A stretch of DNA of 64,000 nt from Anseongella ginsenosidimutans (GTDB lineage Bacteria > Bacteroidota > Bacteroidia > Sphingobacteriales > Sphingobacteriaceae): NCBI RefSeq assembly GCF_008033235.1, contig NZ_CP042432.1, positions 3,782,001 to 3,846,000 on the forward strand. Reading direction: 5' to 3'. How positions within the stretch are numbered: the first letter of the stretch is position 1; each line of letters opens with the position of its first letter. The notes under the pieces were generated by a model that was not told the DNA's origin, did no database searches, and saw nothing but the letters and a program-made list of their open reading frames with translations. This document shows, one piece after another, positions 26,849-36,290 of this stretch. A program made the position numbers and the translations under genes.

Positions 26849-28219
26849 ATGAATGCTAAGAATACCTCCAGGAGACAATTCATCAGGCTGTCGGCAGCCG
26901 GCGGCGCCGGCTTTATGATGGGCGCCATGGGTTTCTCCAAAAGCAGCTACGCACGCATCCTGGGCGCTAATGACCGGGTGAACGTAGGCGTTGTAGGCTT
27001 TTCAGACCGGTTCAGGTCTTCCCTCCTGCCCTCCTTCGTTTCATCCAGCAAGGAGCTGAACTTTGATATAATTGCGGTATCGGACATCTGGAACCGCAGA
27101 CGGGAAGAAGGGAAAGCGCAGATCGCCGAAAAGATCGGCCATTCCGTACAGGCCTGCGTAAACAATGAGGAATTATACAAAATAAAGGACCTGGACGCGG
27201 TAATCATTGCTACCGCGGACTTTCAGCATGCCTATCATACGGTAGAGGCCATAGAAAACAACTGCGATGTCTATTGCGAAAAACCTTTCGCCGAGACCAT
27301 GGCCGACGCCAAAGCAGCGTTGAAGGCGGTGAAGGGCTCTGACAGGGTATTCCAGGTAGGCACCCAGCGCCGTAGCGGCTCCAATTATCACGCAGCCGCC
27401 AATTTCATCCAGGATGGGAAGTTTGGCCCTATCACCATCGTGGAAATGTCCTGGAACGTAAACCAGCCCGGACGCTGGCGCCGCCCGGAACTGGTAGCTG
27501 CCATCAGGGAATCCGATACCGATTGGGGCAGGTACCTGGTGAGCCGTCCAAAAGATACATGGGATCCGCGAAAATACCTTGAGTATCGCCTTTTCTGGCC
27601 TTATTCCTCCGGGATCTTCGGGCAGTGGATGACACACCAGATAGATACCGTTCACTGGTTCAGCGGTTTGAAACATCCACGCAACGTGGTAGCCAACGGC
27701 GGTATTTACCAGTGGAAAGATGGGCGCAGCAATGCCGATACGCTCACAGCCGTATTTGAGTACGGCCCGGAAGACCAGCCTGACACCGGCTTCCAGGTTG
27801 TCTACAGCTCCCGTTTCCATAATTCGGCCGGGGGCATCAAGGAATTATATTATTCCAACGGCGGCATGATAGACATTGACAATAATAAGGTATCCCCCAA
27901 CGGAGGATTGCAGGAAAACCATGCAAGCGCTATGGGAATGAAACCAAATCTGCTCCCGGAAATAGAACTGGCCTCCGAGGCCCAGAAAGTGGAGACGGCC
28001 GCCAATACCGGCGGTGACTCTCTTACCTGGTCCCATGTACGGAACTGGATGGAATGCGTACGTGCCCGGGAAAAGGCCACCAACGCACCCATCGAAGCGG
28101 CATATTCGCATTCTATTGCGCTGATTATGGCCAATGCCGCTTACCGTACCGGCGAAAAAGCGACTTTCGACGAAAAGAAACAGGAAGTCATGGCCGGCAA
28201 CAAGCTATTCGTTTACTAG
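26849..28219 (+). CDS. Tat-exported Gfo/Idh/MocA family oxidoreductase (second of two)
   Basis: The 456-residue protein also has a twin-arginine signal (SRRQFIRLSAAGGAGFMMGAMG), a Rossmann fold (VNVGVVGFSDRFRSS), the CEKPFAETMADAK motif and the HQIDTVHWFSG catalytic segment. It is clearly paralogous in architecture to the gene before it but diverged in sequence, so the two probably handle different substrates or act at different steps. The 18-base spacing and shared strand place it last in the xylA-DUF1080-oxidoreductase run, which ends at the terminator at 28243. Confidence 0.9.
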   Translation: MNAKNTSRRQFIRLSAAGGAGFMMGAMGFSKSSYARILGANDRVNVGVVGFSDRFRSSLLPSFVSSSKELNFDIIAVSDIWNRRREEGKAQIAEKIGHSVQACVNNEELYKIKDLDAVIIATADFQHAYHTVEAIENNCDVYCEKPFAETMADAKAALKAVKGSDRVFQVGTQRRSGSNYHAAANFIQDGKFGPITIVEMSWNVNQPGRWRRPELVAAIRESDTDWGRYLVSRPKDTWDPRKYLEYRLFWPYSSGIFGQWMTHQIDTVHWFSGLKHPRNVVANGGIYQWKDGRSNADTLTAVFEYGPEDQPDTGFQVVYSSRFHNSAGGIKELYYSNGGMIDIDNNKVSPNGGLQENHASAMGMKPNLLPEIELASEAQKVETAANTGGDSLTWSHVRNWMECVRAREKATNAPIEAAYSHSIALIMANAAYRTGEKATFDEKKQEVMAGNKLFVY

Positions 28220-28242
28220 TACTTTCGGATAATTAAGAATTC

Positions 28243-28262
28243 AGCCCCGTTTGGGGCTTTTT
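28243..28262 (+). terminator. Intrinsic terminator after the sugar operon
   Basis: AGCCCC (28243-28248) and GGGGCT (28253-28258) form a 6-base-pair stem with a GTTT loop and a T-rich tail. Confidence 0.85.
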
Positions 28263-28351
28263 ATTGACATAAACTCAAAAAATTCAGCACTTTTTTGTTA
28301 CTTTGCAGGGCAGAATCGTGTTCGTTAACAAAATAAAAATCTCCCGACAAT

Positions 28352-30949
28352 ATGAACCCCAGTCAGGCTTTGGAAAATTTCAACCAGGATGTTGTTGCCA
28401 AGTACCAGATTTACAATAGCCTGTTCCTGACATTACCATTTAAGGATGTTGCCAATACGGCCGTTATATTACCCTTGCTTGCCAGTCATTGTGAGAATGG
28501 TTTTGAAAAGGGAAAAAATCCAAGGCAGATCATTGATGATTTTTTCAGCCAGCATACAGGGCTGAAAACCGAAAAAGAAAAAATTGACGTTCTCTTCCGT
28601 TTTATCCAGTTCATTGAACGGCAGGTGGTGCTTTTTGATTCCATCGAAGATGCCGCTTTTTCCAATGTGAATGACCTGGAAGGCGTAGGCAGCCTGCGCT
28701 ACCTTTTCACGGAAACCCAGCAAAAAAAACGCGTAGACCAGCTCAAGAATAAGATGGAGGACTTCAAAGTCCGCCTGGTGCTTACCGCTCATCCTACCCA
28801 GTTTTACCCTGGAGCTGTACTTGGCATCATTACCGACCTGGCGCAAGCCATCAAGGAAAATGACCTGACTTCTATTAACCTGCTCCTTCAGCAATTGGGC
28901 AAGACACCTTTTTTCAAAAAGGAACAGCCTACGCCCTATGATGAAGCGATAAGCCTTATTTGGTACCTGGAGAATATTTTTTACAAGGCGATCGGCAATA
29001 TTTACAGGGAAATAAAATCGCATATGCCCGAAGACGGCGAAAGCGTAACCGTGAACAATATTTTTGACCTTGGTTTCTGGCCGGGCGGCGACCGGGACGG
29101 CAATCCTTACGTGGACGCCGAAACCTCCCTGCGCGTAGCCGACAGCCTCCGCGTGGCCGTACTGAAATGCTATAGCCGCGATCTGCGCCGGCTCAGAAGA
29201 AGGCTGACCTTCAACCAGGTTGACAAAGTAATTGGCGAGCTGGAAGAAAAGATGTACGACATTTCTTTCCTGCAGAAAGACCCCTCCATCCTCCCGACAG
29301 ACGAGCTGTTTCAAAAGCTGCTGGAGATACGGGACATTGTCATAAGACAGCATAATTCCCTGTTCATAGATCAGCTGGACAGCCTCATCAGCAAAGTAAG
29401 GCTGTTCGGTTATCATTTTGCTACGCTGGATATACGCCAGGACAGCCGGGTACATCACCAGGTGTTGCTGAACATCATCCGGCAGTATAAAAAGAACACA
29501 GGCAATGACCTGCTGCCCCCGGATTTTGCCGAATTACCTTCGGGACAGCAAATTGAGTTACTGAGTAAGGTGGAAGGCAAACTGAATCCGGATATCTTTG
29601 ATGATAAGATCACCCGCGACACCCTTGAATCCATTTACGCGATCAAGACCATCCAGGAAAAGAACGGGGAGCGCGGGGCCAACCGGTACGTAATCAGCAA
29701 TTGCCAGAGTGTGCTGAATGTCATGGAGATATACGCCATGATCCGCTTATGCGGCTGGAGCCGGGAAGAAGTAAAAATTGATATTATCCCGCTGTTTGAA
29801 ACCATCGACGACCTGGTGAATGCGCCGGACATCATGGAAGAGTTATACCGGAATCCATACTATGCCGAACATCTTCGCCGCAGGGGTAACCGGCAAACGA
29901 TCATGCTCGGTTTTTCCGACGGCACCAAGGACGGCGGATACCTGATGGCCAACTGGTCTATTTATAAAGCGAAAGAGGCATTATCGGCGGTATCATACAA
30001 ATATGGCATTAAAGTGTCGTTTTTCGACGGACGGGGCGGCCCTCCTGCCCGCGGCGGCGGAAAAACTCATAAGTTTTACTCCTCGCTGGGTACGGAAATC
30101 GAAACCGCCGAGATCCAGCTCACCGTACAGGGGCAGACCATCAGCTCCAATTTCGGCACGATTGAATCGGCGCGCTTTAACATGGAACAGCTCCTTACCG
30201 CCGGTATCTCCAATGAATTATTCGCTGACACCAAGTACCAGCTTAGCGACGAAGACAAAAATCTGCTTCAGGAGCTGGGCGACCTGGCATACGACTCCTA
30301 TAAGGAACTAAAAGCTCATCCGAAATTCATCGAATACCTGGTAAGGGTAGGTACGCTGAAATACTATGGGAAAACCAATATCGGCAGCCGCCCTACCAGC
30401 CGCAAAAAATCAGACGTTTTCCGCTTCGAAGATCTGCGCGCCATTCCTTTCGTCGGCTCCTGGAGCCAGCTGAAACAAAATGTACCCGGCTTTTACGGGG
30501 TGGGCACCGCCTTGTCCCGGTTCGAGGAAATGGGGAAAATGGATGCAGCCAGGCGCTTGTACAAAAAATCCGAATTCTTCCGGACGCTCATTGATAACAG
30601 CATGATGTCCATGTCAAAATCCTATTTCCCCCTTACCCATTACCTGGAAAAGGATCCCGAGTTCGGCGAATTCTGGAAGAAATTGTACAGCGAATTTAAG
30701 CTCACGAAAAAATATCTGCTCGACGTTTCCGGCTCAGATGAATTAATGGACAGTTATCCCGTAGAAAGAGCGTCCATCAAAATCCGGGAAAGGATTGTGC
30801 TGCCCCTGCTCACTATTCAGCAGTATGCACTTAACCGTCTCCACGAACTCGAAAACAATGATCAGGACCCTGAATTACGGGCAACGTACGAGAAAATGGT
30901 AACCCGTTCGCTCTACGGCAATATCAACGCCGCGCGGAATTCAGCTTAA
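28352..30949 (+). CDS. ppc: Phosphoenolpyruvate carboxylase
   Basis: The 865-residue enzyme forms oxaloacetate from phosphoenolpyruvate and bicarbonate, refilling the citric acid cycle. Signature segments are VLTAHPTQFYPG (catalytic histidine near residue 149), GFWPGGDRDGNPYV, MLGFSDGTKDGGYL and the glycine-rich FFDGRGGPPARGGGKTH. The length is in the usual range. The start ATG at 28352 is followed at once by conserved sequence. No terminator is visible downstream; instead the spacer is filled with heptad repeats. The gene stands alone. Confidence 0.95.
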   Translation: MNPSQALENFNQDVVAKYQIYNSLFLTLPFKDVANTAVILPLLASHCENGFEKGKNPRQIIDDFFSQHTGLKTEKEKIDVLFRFIQFIERQVVLFDSIEDAAFSNVNDLEGVGSLRYLFTETQQKKRVDQLKNKMEDFKVRLVLTAHPTQFYPGAVLGIITDLAQAIKENDLTSINLLLQQLGKTPFFKKEQPTPYDEAISLIWYLENIFYKAIGNIYREIKSHMPEDGESVTVNNIFDLGFWPGGDRDGNPYVDAETSLRVADSLRVAVLKCYSRDLRRLRRRLTFNQVDKVIGELEEKMYDISFLQKDPSILPTDELFQKLLEIRDIVIRQHNSLFIDQLDSLISKVRLFGYHFATLDIRQDSRVHHQVLLNIIRQYKKNTGNDLLPPDFAELPSGQQIELLSKVEGKLNPDIFDDKITRDTLESIYAIKTIQEKNGERGANRYVISNCQSVLNVMEIYAMIRLCGWSREEVKIDIIPLFETIDDLVNAPDIMEELYRNPYYAEHLRRRGNRQTIMLGFSDGTKDGGYLMANWSIYKAKEALSAVSYKYGIKVSFFDGRGGPPARGGGKTHKFYSSLGTEIETAEIQLTVQGQTISSNFGTIESARFNMEQLLTAGISNELFADTKYQLSDEDKNLLQELGDLAYDSYKELKAHPKFIEYLVRVGTLKYYGKTNIGSRPTSRKKSDVFRFEDLRAIPFVGSWSQLKQNVPGFYGVGTALSRFEEMGKMDAARRLYKKSEFFRTLIDNSMMSMSKSYFPLTHYLEKDPEFGEFWKKLYSEFKLTKKYLLDVSGSDELMDSYPVERASIKIRERIVLPLLTIQQYALNRLHELENNDQDPELRATYEKMVTRSLYGNINAARNSA

Positions 30950-30964
30950 TGTTGCTTTGCAACG

Positions 30965-31602
30965 GTTTAAAGTTTATAGTTTAAGGTTTTTAGGTTATAG
31001 TCTCTAGTTTAGAAGTCACAGTTTATAGTTTGGGGTTTAAGTTTGTAGCTTCGAGTTTTTTATTAGCGCTTATAGTTTCGAGCTTAAAGCATCTACCTTA
31101 AGTCTTCTAGTTTGGACTTTTTAGCTTTAGGCTTAAATTTTTAATTATTGGTTCGTTGTTGATGGCCATAGTCATTAGCTCGGCCTTTTTAGTCATTGCT
31201 TCAAGTTTAGTTAGTTTCTGAAGTTTTGGCACTAGTATTCAACTCGCTTCTCGTTTGTCATTAATGGTTAGTTTGAGTTTTTGCTATTTCTTTTTTGGTG
31301 GTTTGCACAAGCTTGTTGGTGGTTTGCGCAGGCTTAGACAAAAGCCCAGGCATGCAATTTCGAAGGTTGAATCCGGAGAACTCCTAAACACCCGGTAAAC
31401 GTTAGGATTTGGTTCCAAAGGCAGAACCCAAAAACCCTTACAAACTACAAACTAAACAACCCAATAAAACAAATTCCGAAGGCAGAACCCAAAAACCCTA
31501 AAAACTACAAACTACAAACTACAAACTAAACAACCCAATAAAACAAATTCCGAAGGACGAACCCAAAAACCCTAAAAACTATAAACTACAAACTATAAAC
31601 TG
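30965..31602. repeat. Heptad-repeat spacer with opposite orientation at its two ends
   Basis: The left part (from 30965) is built of GTTTNNA units (GTTTAAA, GTTTATA, GTTTAAG, GTTTTTA and more) that decay towards 31250. The right part (to 31602) is built of the complementary unit (AAACTATAAACTACAAACTATAAAC). The spacer between ppc and the SAM riboswitch therefore has inverted ends and holds no convincing gene over more than 600 bases. Two near-copies of TTGGTGGTTTGC also occur near 31296-31326. Confidence 0.75.
31441..31588. repeat. Two tandem 74-base repeats
   Basis: Copy 1 (31441-31514) and copy 2 (31515-31588) both begin CAAACTACAAACTAAACAAC and contain AATTCCGAAGG and ACCCAAAAACCCTA. They differ at a few bases. 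A partial third copy (TTCCAAAGGCAGAACCC) precedes them at about 31413-31440. Function unknown. Confidence 0.8.
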
Positions 31603-31616
31603 ATTACATTAATTGA

Positions 31617-31648
31617 TTTGCAAAAGCTGGTAAAGGTCTGTACCTTTG
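31617..31648 (+). promoter_or_regulatory. Promoter of the SAM riboswitch / hom transcript
   Basis: TTTG (31617-31620), a 20-base spacer and TACCTTTG (31641-31648) make a near-ideal Bacteroidota promoter. Transcription should start around 31655, shortly before the riboswitch. Confidence 0.75.
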
Positions 31649-31671
31649 CGGCCAAAGAACGTTCTTTATTC

Positions 31672-31776
31672 CACTTATCCAGAAAGACCGAGGGACAGGC
31701 CCGTTGACGTCTTAGCAACCCTTCCAGGCGGCATAATAATGCCGGGGAAAAGGTGCTAACTCCTGACAGATAAGTT
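31672..31776 (+). promoter_or_regulatory. SAM-I (S-box) riboswitch aptamer
   Basis: The terminal P1 helix pairs ACTTATC (31673-31679) with GATAAGT (31769-31775). Between them are the S-box consensus blocks GAGGGACAGGCCC, TTAGCAACCC and AAAGGTGCTAACTCC. S-adenosylmethionine binding should stabilise P1 and allow the terminator at 31813 to form, turning hom off when SAM is plentiful. Confidence 0.92.
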
Positions 31777-31812
31777 GTAAGAGTTTAAGATAGATTAAAA
31801 TCATTATATCGA

Positions 31813-31848
31813 AACCTCTTCTGACAAGTCGGAAGAGGTTTTTTTATT
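31813..31848 (+). terminator. Riboswitch expression-platform terminator
   Basis: AACCTCTTC (31813-31821) and GAAGAGGTT (31832-31840) form a nine-base-pair stem, extended inward by GAC/GTC, followed by a T-run to 31845. It lies between the aptamer and the hom start codon, as expected for a transcriptional OFF switch. Confidence 0.88.
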
Positions 31849-31867
31849 TTAAGTTGACAAGGAAAGC

Positions 31868-33124
31868 ATGAGTGATAGTTCTAAAACAAGACTAGGCGTT
31901 TTCGGCTTTGGCTGCGTTGGCCAGGGATTGTATAATGTGCTGAGCCACAGCAAGGGTATAAAAGCCGAAATTCGGAAAATTTGTATTAAAAATGCAAGCA
32001 AAAAGCGCTCGCTGCCCGAACATTATTTCACTCTGGATAAGAACGAGCTGCTGTTTAACGATGATATCGATGTGATCGTCGAATTGATCGATGATCCGGT
32101 TGCTGCCTTCGAAATCGTAAAAACTGCCCTTCAAAACGGGAAAGCGGTGGTGACGGCCAACAAGAAAATGCTCGCGGACAACTTTGAAGAATTGTTCCGC
32201 CTGCAACTATCGTCTAATGTCCCCCTGCTATACGAAGCTTCCTGCTGCGGATGTATTCCCATCATCAGGAACCTTGAAGAATATTATGACAATGATCAGC
32301 TCAGCGCGGTAGAAGGAGTATTCAACGGTTCCACCAACTACATCCTCACCAAGATGTTCCGGGAAAACGTGAGCTTTGAAACCGCCCTTTCCGAAGCACA
32401 GGTAAACGGGTTTGCCGAATCGGATCCCAGCCTGGATATCGACGGCTATGACGCCAAGTACAAGCTGGGGATCATCCTTGCCCACTCTTTCGGGCTGTTT
32501 GTGAAACCCGGGCAGCTATTCAATTATGGAATCACCCATATTTCGGACTTTGACGCAAATTATGCGAAAGAAAAAGGGTATAAAATCAAACTGATCGCCT
32601 TCTGCCGAAAAATAGGCAACACCATTGCTGCCGGGGTACTTCCCAGGTTTATCACACCGGAAAGCAAGCTTTTCGGCATAGATTACGAATACAATGCCGT
32701 GATGGTGGAGAGCATTTTTTCGGAATATCAGTACTTTGTAGGAAAGGGCGCCGGCAGCAACCCTACCGGTTCGGCCGTGCTTTCCGATATTTCCGCCCTT
32801 ACGTATAATTACAAATACGAATACAAAAAATACCAGCTACACGAGAACCTTCAGGTGAGCAATGACTTTTTCATCAACCTCTATATCCGCTATAACCCGG
32901 CCAATCCCCTGCCCCCTGATATTTTCGAAGAAGTACATGAGCAATACGTAAGCCATAACAATGCGTATATGATAGGAAGCGTTCATTTTGACCGTTTGGT
33001 TAATTCCGGCATATGGGAACGGGAAGACGTAAATATCATTACCGCCGCTGAGCCTGGGATTCATGGTGCCGCCGCCGCCGCTGGCAAAAGCCAGGAAGCA
33101 GAATTGGCCATCAGTAACAAATAA
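31868..33124 (+). CDS. hom: Homoserine dehydrogenase
   Basis: The 418-residue enzyme reduces aspartate semialdehyde to homoserine, the branch point to methionine and threonine. It shows the Rossmann motif LGVFGFGCVGQGLYNVL, the TANKKMLADN segment, the EASCCGCIPIIRNL region and the signature GVFNGSTNYILTKM with FAESDPSLDIDGYDAKYKL. There is no fused aspartokinase and no clear ACT domain. Control by a SAM riboswitch means this copy serves methionine synthesis. metX and metY, which usually accompany a SAM-riboswitch hom in Bacteroidota, are absent here. Confidence 0.93.
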   Translation: MSDSSKTRLGVFGFGCVGQGLYNVLSHSKGIKAEIRKICIKNASKKRSLPEHYFTLDKNELLFNDDIDVIVELIDDPVAAFEIVKTALQNGKAVVTANKKMLADNFEELFRLQLSSNVPLLYEASCCGCIPIIRNLEEYYDNDQLSAVEGVFNGSTNYILTKMFRENVSFETALSEAQVNGFAESDPSLDIDGYDAKYKLGIILAHSFGLFVKPGQLFNYGITHISDFDANYAKEKGYKIKLIAFCRKIGNTIAAGVLPRFITPESKLFGIDYEYNAVMVESIFSEYQYFVGKGAGSNPTGSAVLSDISALTYNYKYEYKKYQLHENLQVSNDFFINLYIRYNPANPLPPDIFEEVHEQYVSHNNAYMIGSVHFDRLVNSGIWEREDVNIITAAEPGIHGAAAAAGKSQEAELAISNK

Positions 33125-33153
33125 GGAATAAGACTGAGTGACAGGCCCTGCGC

Positions 33154-33265
33154 GCGGTACGGGTTTAATATACCCGGACTCGCTAAGGCGATTCTCCGTT
33201 CGGGAGAATCAACATCGCTCGCTGCGTGTATATTAAACTCGTGTACCGCCCCCCCGCACGCGGGG
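33154..33265. repeat. Complex inverted-repeat structure between hom and the PspC gene
   Basis: An outer imperfect stem pairs GCGGTAC and GTTTAATATAC (33154-33173) with GTATATTAAAC and GTACCGC (33228-33249). Inside it lies a perfect hairpin, GATTCTCC (33190-33197) with GGAGAATC (33203-33210). A third hairpin, CCCCG/CGGGG, follows at about 33252-33265. The position between converging genes suits a termination role, but there is no T-tail and the size is unusual. Nothing coding is visible in 33125-33373. Confidence 0.75.
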
Positions 33266-33373
33266 CTTGCTTAATCTGATGCTTTATGCGGATTCCGGAA
33301 GGGGACGTGACTGACATTTTTTACCAGCAAAAAACAAGCAGATTTGGGGCGTACAAATTTAGTGATCGCTGCA

Positions 33374-33598
33374 CTAAAGTTCCCAAATGCTGCTTTTGCG
33401 GCGAAAGCTCACGTAACGGCGAATGTCCAGCACGATACCGGCAAGAAGATAGAAGATGATCGGGAAGCCCACAGCGAGAAAAGAGGAATAAATAAAGAAT
33501 AGACGAAGTTTTCCAAGGGAAATATTGAAGCGGTCGGCAAGGTAAGTACAAACACCGAACGACTGTCGTTCAACATAGCTTATCATCTGCTGTAGCAT
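33374..33598 (-). CDS. PspC domain-containing small membrane protein
   Basis: The 74-residue protein is essentially one PspC domain. It has an N-terminal amphipathic part (SYVERQSFGVCTYLADRFNISLGKLRLFFIY) and one or two membrane segments (SSFLAVGFPIIFYLLAGIVL), then a basic tail. PspC-like proteins act in envelope stress responses, but stand-alone Bacteroidota copies are mostly uncharacterised. The ATG at 33598 is preferred to a TTG two codons upstream. It follows pyrF by eight bases and is probably co-transcribed with it. Confidence 0.85.
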   Translation of the reverse strand: MLQQMISYVERQSFGVCTYLADRFNISLGKLRLFFIYSSFLAVGFPIIFYLLAGIVLDIRRYVSFRRKSSIWEL

Positions 33599-33606
33599 AG
33601 ACAAAT

Positions 33607-34428
33607 TTACATCTTTTCCAGCAAATGCTGCATTTCTTCCTGTAATTTCTTTGCTTGCATTCTTGCTTTATCGGCAAAATCTTCTGCGCCGGATGCATAA
33701 ATTATTCCTCGGGACGAATTTACGATCAACCCGCATTGGCCGTTCAGGCCGCACTCGGCAATTTCGCTCAAATTTCCACCTTGGGCGCCGATACCTGGAA
33801 CCAGCAGGAAATGATCAGGAGCAAGTTTACGAACATCTGCAAAGGCATCCGGCTGAGTGGCGCCTACTACGTACATCAGCCTGTCAGGGCCTGCCCATTC
33901 CCTGGAAGTAGTAATGACCTTTTCGAACAGGAAGTCATCCTCGGTTTCCAGGTATTGAAAATCCTTGTTGCCCTCATTAGAGGTTAATGCCAGCACAATT
34001 GCCCATTTGCCTTCAAACCCCAGGAAGGGGGCTACGCTGTCAATTCCCATATAAGGGGCAACAGTTACCGAATCAAAGTCCAGGCCGGAACTTTCCGGCT
34101 GGAAGAATGTCCGGGCGTACATCAGGGAAGTATTGCCGATATCGCCCCTTTTTGCATCTGCAATGGTAAATATTTCTTTAGGAATGTACTCCAGCGTTTT
34201 ACGCAGGCTCTCCCAGCCGACAACGCCGCGGCACTCATAAAAAGCGATATTGGGCTTATAGGCGATGCAAAGATCCTTGGTCGCGTCAATGATCTGCTTG
34301 TTGAATTCGAATACCGGATCTTCTTCCTTCAATAAATGGGAAGGTACTTTATCGATATCCGTATCGAGGCCTACGCATAAAAAGGAGCGCTTTTTTTTAA
34401 TTTCTTCAAAAAGTTCTTCACGTGTCAT
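33607..34428 (-). CDS. pyrF: Orotidine 5'-phosphate decarboxylase
   Basis: The 273-residue enzyme makes UMP from OMP, the last step of de novo pyrimidine synthesis. The N-terminal [14 protein letters not shown], the catalytic [14 protein letters not shown] and [11 protein letters not shown] identify the longer type-2 PyrF. A small hairpin (TGCAGG/CCTGCA at 34436-34451) lies in the leader just upstream of the start. The gene is divergent from rho across 253 bases that show no other gene. Confidence 0.94.
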   Translation of the reverse strand: MTREELFEEIKKKRSFLCVGLDTDIDKVPSHLLKEEDPVFEFNKQIIDATKDLCIAYKPNIAFYECRGVVGWESLRKTLEYIPKEIFTIADAKRGDIGNTSLMYARTFFQPESSGLDFDSVTVAPYMGIDSVAPFLGFEGKWAIVLALTSNEGNKDFQYLETEDDFLFEKVITTSREWAGPDRLMYVVGATQPDAFADVRKLAPDHFLLVPGIGAQGGNLSEIAECGLNGQCGLIVNSSRGIIYASGAEDFADKARMQAKKLQEEMQHLLEKM

Positions 34429-34681
34429 TCTCTCTGCAGGTTTTCCTGCAAAATAAGCAAATATTTCCGTCCCTTCCCAAGCAGGGTGCGATCATCATAT
34501 TTTTTTAAAAAAATTTGAAAAACAAATTATAATCCCTACTATTGCAGTATAATCTCAAATGCCTCTTACAAGGAATCATTCGTCTTCAGATAACCCCGTG
34601 CATTCAAAATCAAATCCATCGTTTTTTCTATATACGTGTGCGGATGTCTGACGCCTATATCAGTTATTTAATATTATTTTC

Positions 34682-36289
34682 ATGTTTAACGAATCAGAAT
34701 TAAACGCTAAGCTCGTAGCTGAATTAAGGGAAATCGCAAAAACCCTGAACATCTCCGACTATGATGAGCTGCGTAAACAGCAATTAATCCGCAGCATAGT
34801 GGAAAAGCAAAAGAGCGAAAGCGAGCCTGCTGAACCTTCTGCCCCTTCTCCTGAAACAGCCGAAAAAACAAACGGCTCAAATTCAAATTCAAATACCAGC
34901 GCAAACGGCAATGATAAGGCTAAGCGCGGACGCAGGGCGCGTATAAGAAAAGGGGATGAAAAAGGAGAGGAAAAAGCCGAATCCCCCTTAATGGCCAGTG
35001 AAGAAAGGTATTCCGCTCCGAATAAAGAAGAAATAGTACAGAGATCAGCCGGCGGTTCTGCTTCTGAAGCCGAGAGGATCCCTTATTCCGAAAAAAGACC
35101 GGATAAAGGAAACGAAGAGAAGAAAGCGCAGCGCCCGCGTGTAGAACAGCCGGCCAGCACCTCTTCCCTGGATTTTGATAATGTAATCATTAATGAAGGC
35201 GCCCTGGAGATCATGCCGGACGGGTATGGCTTTCTGCGTTCAGCTGATTATAACTACCTTACCTCGCCCGACGATATTTATGTTTCGCAATCGCAGATAA
35301 AGCTTTTCGGACTAAAAACCGGTGATACGGTAAGGGGCAATATCCGCCCGCCAAAAGAAGGAGAAAAATACTTCCCGCTGGTAAGGATCGAGGCCATTAA
35401 CGGCCGCGGCCCGGCAGAAGTGCGGGATCGTGTGCCTTTCGATTACCTGACGCCGCTTTTCCCGTATGAAAAGTTCAACCTGGTCACTAAAATGGATAAT
35501 TATTCCACCAGGTTAATGGATCTCTTCACCCCCATCGGGAAAGGCCAGCGCGGTTTGATCGTCGCTCAGCCGAAAACCGGTAAAACCCAGCTACTGAAGG
35601 ATGTGGCCAATTCCATCGCGGCCAATCATCCGGAAGCATATTTGATCATCCTTCTGATAGATGAACGGCCGGAAGAAGTTACGGACATGGCACGAAGCGT
35701 CCGTGCTGAAGTAATCTCCTCCACCTTTGACGAACCGGCGGAAAGGCACGTGAAGATCGCGAATATCGTTCTGGAAAAAGCCAAGAGAATGGTCGAATGC
35801 GGACATGATGTGGTGATCCTGCTGGATTCCATTACCCGCCTTGCACGCGCCTACAACACCGTGGCTCCGGCTTCCGGAAAAATACTTTCAGGCGGTGTGG
35901 ATGCCAATGCCCTGCATAAGCCAAAACGTTTCTTTGGCGCTGCCCGTAAGATCGAGAACGGCGGATCGCTCACCATTCTTGCTACCGCCCTGATAGATAC
36001 CGGCTCCAAAATGGACGAAGTAATTTTTGAAGAGTTCAAGGGAACAGGTAACATGGAATTGCAGCTTGACCGGAAATTATCCAACAAGCGTCTCTTCCCT
36101 GCCATTGACATCACGGCTTCTTCTACCCGCCGCGATGAACTGTTGCTTGATAAGGAAGCGCTTCAAAGGGTATGGATTTTGCGGAACCATCTTGCGGATA
36201 TGAACTCCCAGGAAGCCATTGAATTCCTGCTTTCCCAGATGCGCGGAACCAAGGATAACGACGAGTTCCTGGTATCAATGAATAGTTAA
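34682..36289 (+). CDS. rho: Transcription termination factor Rho
   Basis: The 535-residue protein has a Rho-N SAP-like domain (residues 1-45, [19 protein letters not shown]) and a disordered Ser/Asn/Arg-rich insert (about 48-160), common in Bacteroidota Rho. Next come the RNA-binding cold-shock-like domain ([15 protein letters not shown]) and the hexameric ATPase, with the P-loop [11 protein letters not shown] and Walker [17 protein letters not shown]. It unwinds RNA-DNA hybrids to end transcription. pssA starts two bases after its stop. Confidence 0.95.
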   Translation: MFNESELNAKLVAELREIAKTLNISDYDELRKQQLIRSIVEKQKSESEPAEPSAPSPETAEKTNGSNSNSNTSANGNDKAKRGRRARIRKGDEKGEEKAESPLMASEERYSAPNKEEIVQRSAGGSASEAERIPYSEKRPDKGNEEKKAQRPRVEQPASTSSLDFDNVIINEGALEIMPDGYGFLRSADYNYLTSPDDIYVSQSQIKLFGLKTGDTVRGNIRPPKEGEKYFPLVRIEAINGRGPAEVRDRVPFDYLTPLFPYEKFNLVTKMDNYSTRLMDLFTPIGKGQRGLIVAQPKTGKTQLLKDVANSIAANHPEAYLIILLIDERPEEVTDMARSVRAEVISSTFDEPAERHVKIANIVLEKAKRMVECGHDVVILLDSITRLARAYNTVAPASGKILSGGVDANALHKPKRFFGAARKIENGGSLTILATALIDTGSKMDEVIFEEFKGTGNMELQLDRKLSNKRLFPAIDITASSTRRDELLLDKEALQRVWILRNHLADMNSQEAIEFLLSQMRGTKDNDEFLVSMNS

Positions 36290-36290
36290 C

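Noticed and set aside
28469-29458. 329-codon minus-strand frame opposite ppc
   Set aside because: Antisense to the catalytic histidine region of phosphoenolpyruvate carboxylase, with no recognisable motif.
31441-31588. CRISPR-like array
   Set aside because: Only two to three contiguous 74-base tandem copies without unique spacers, and no cas genes in the window.
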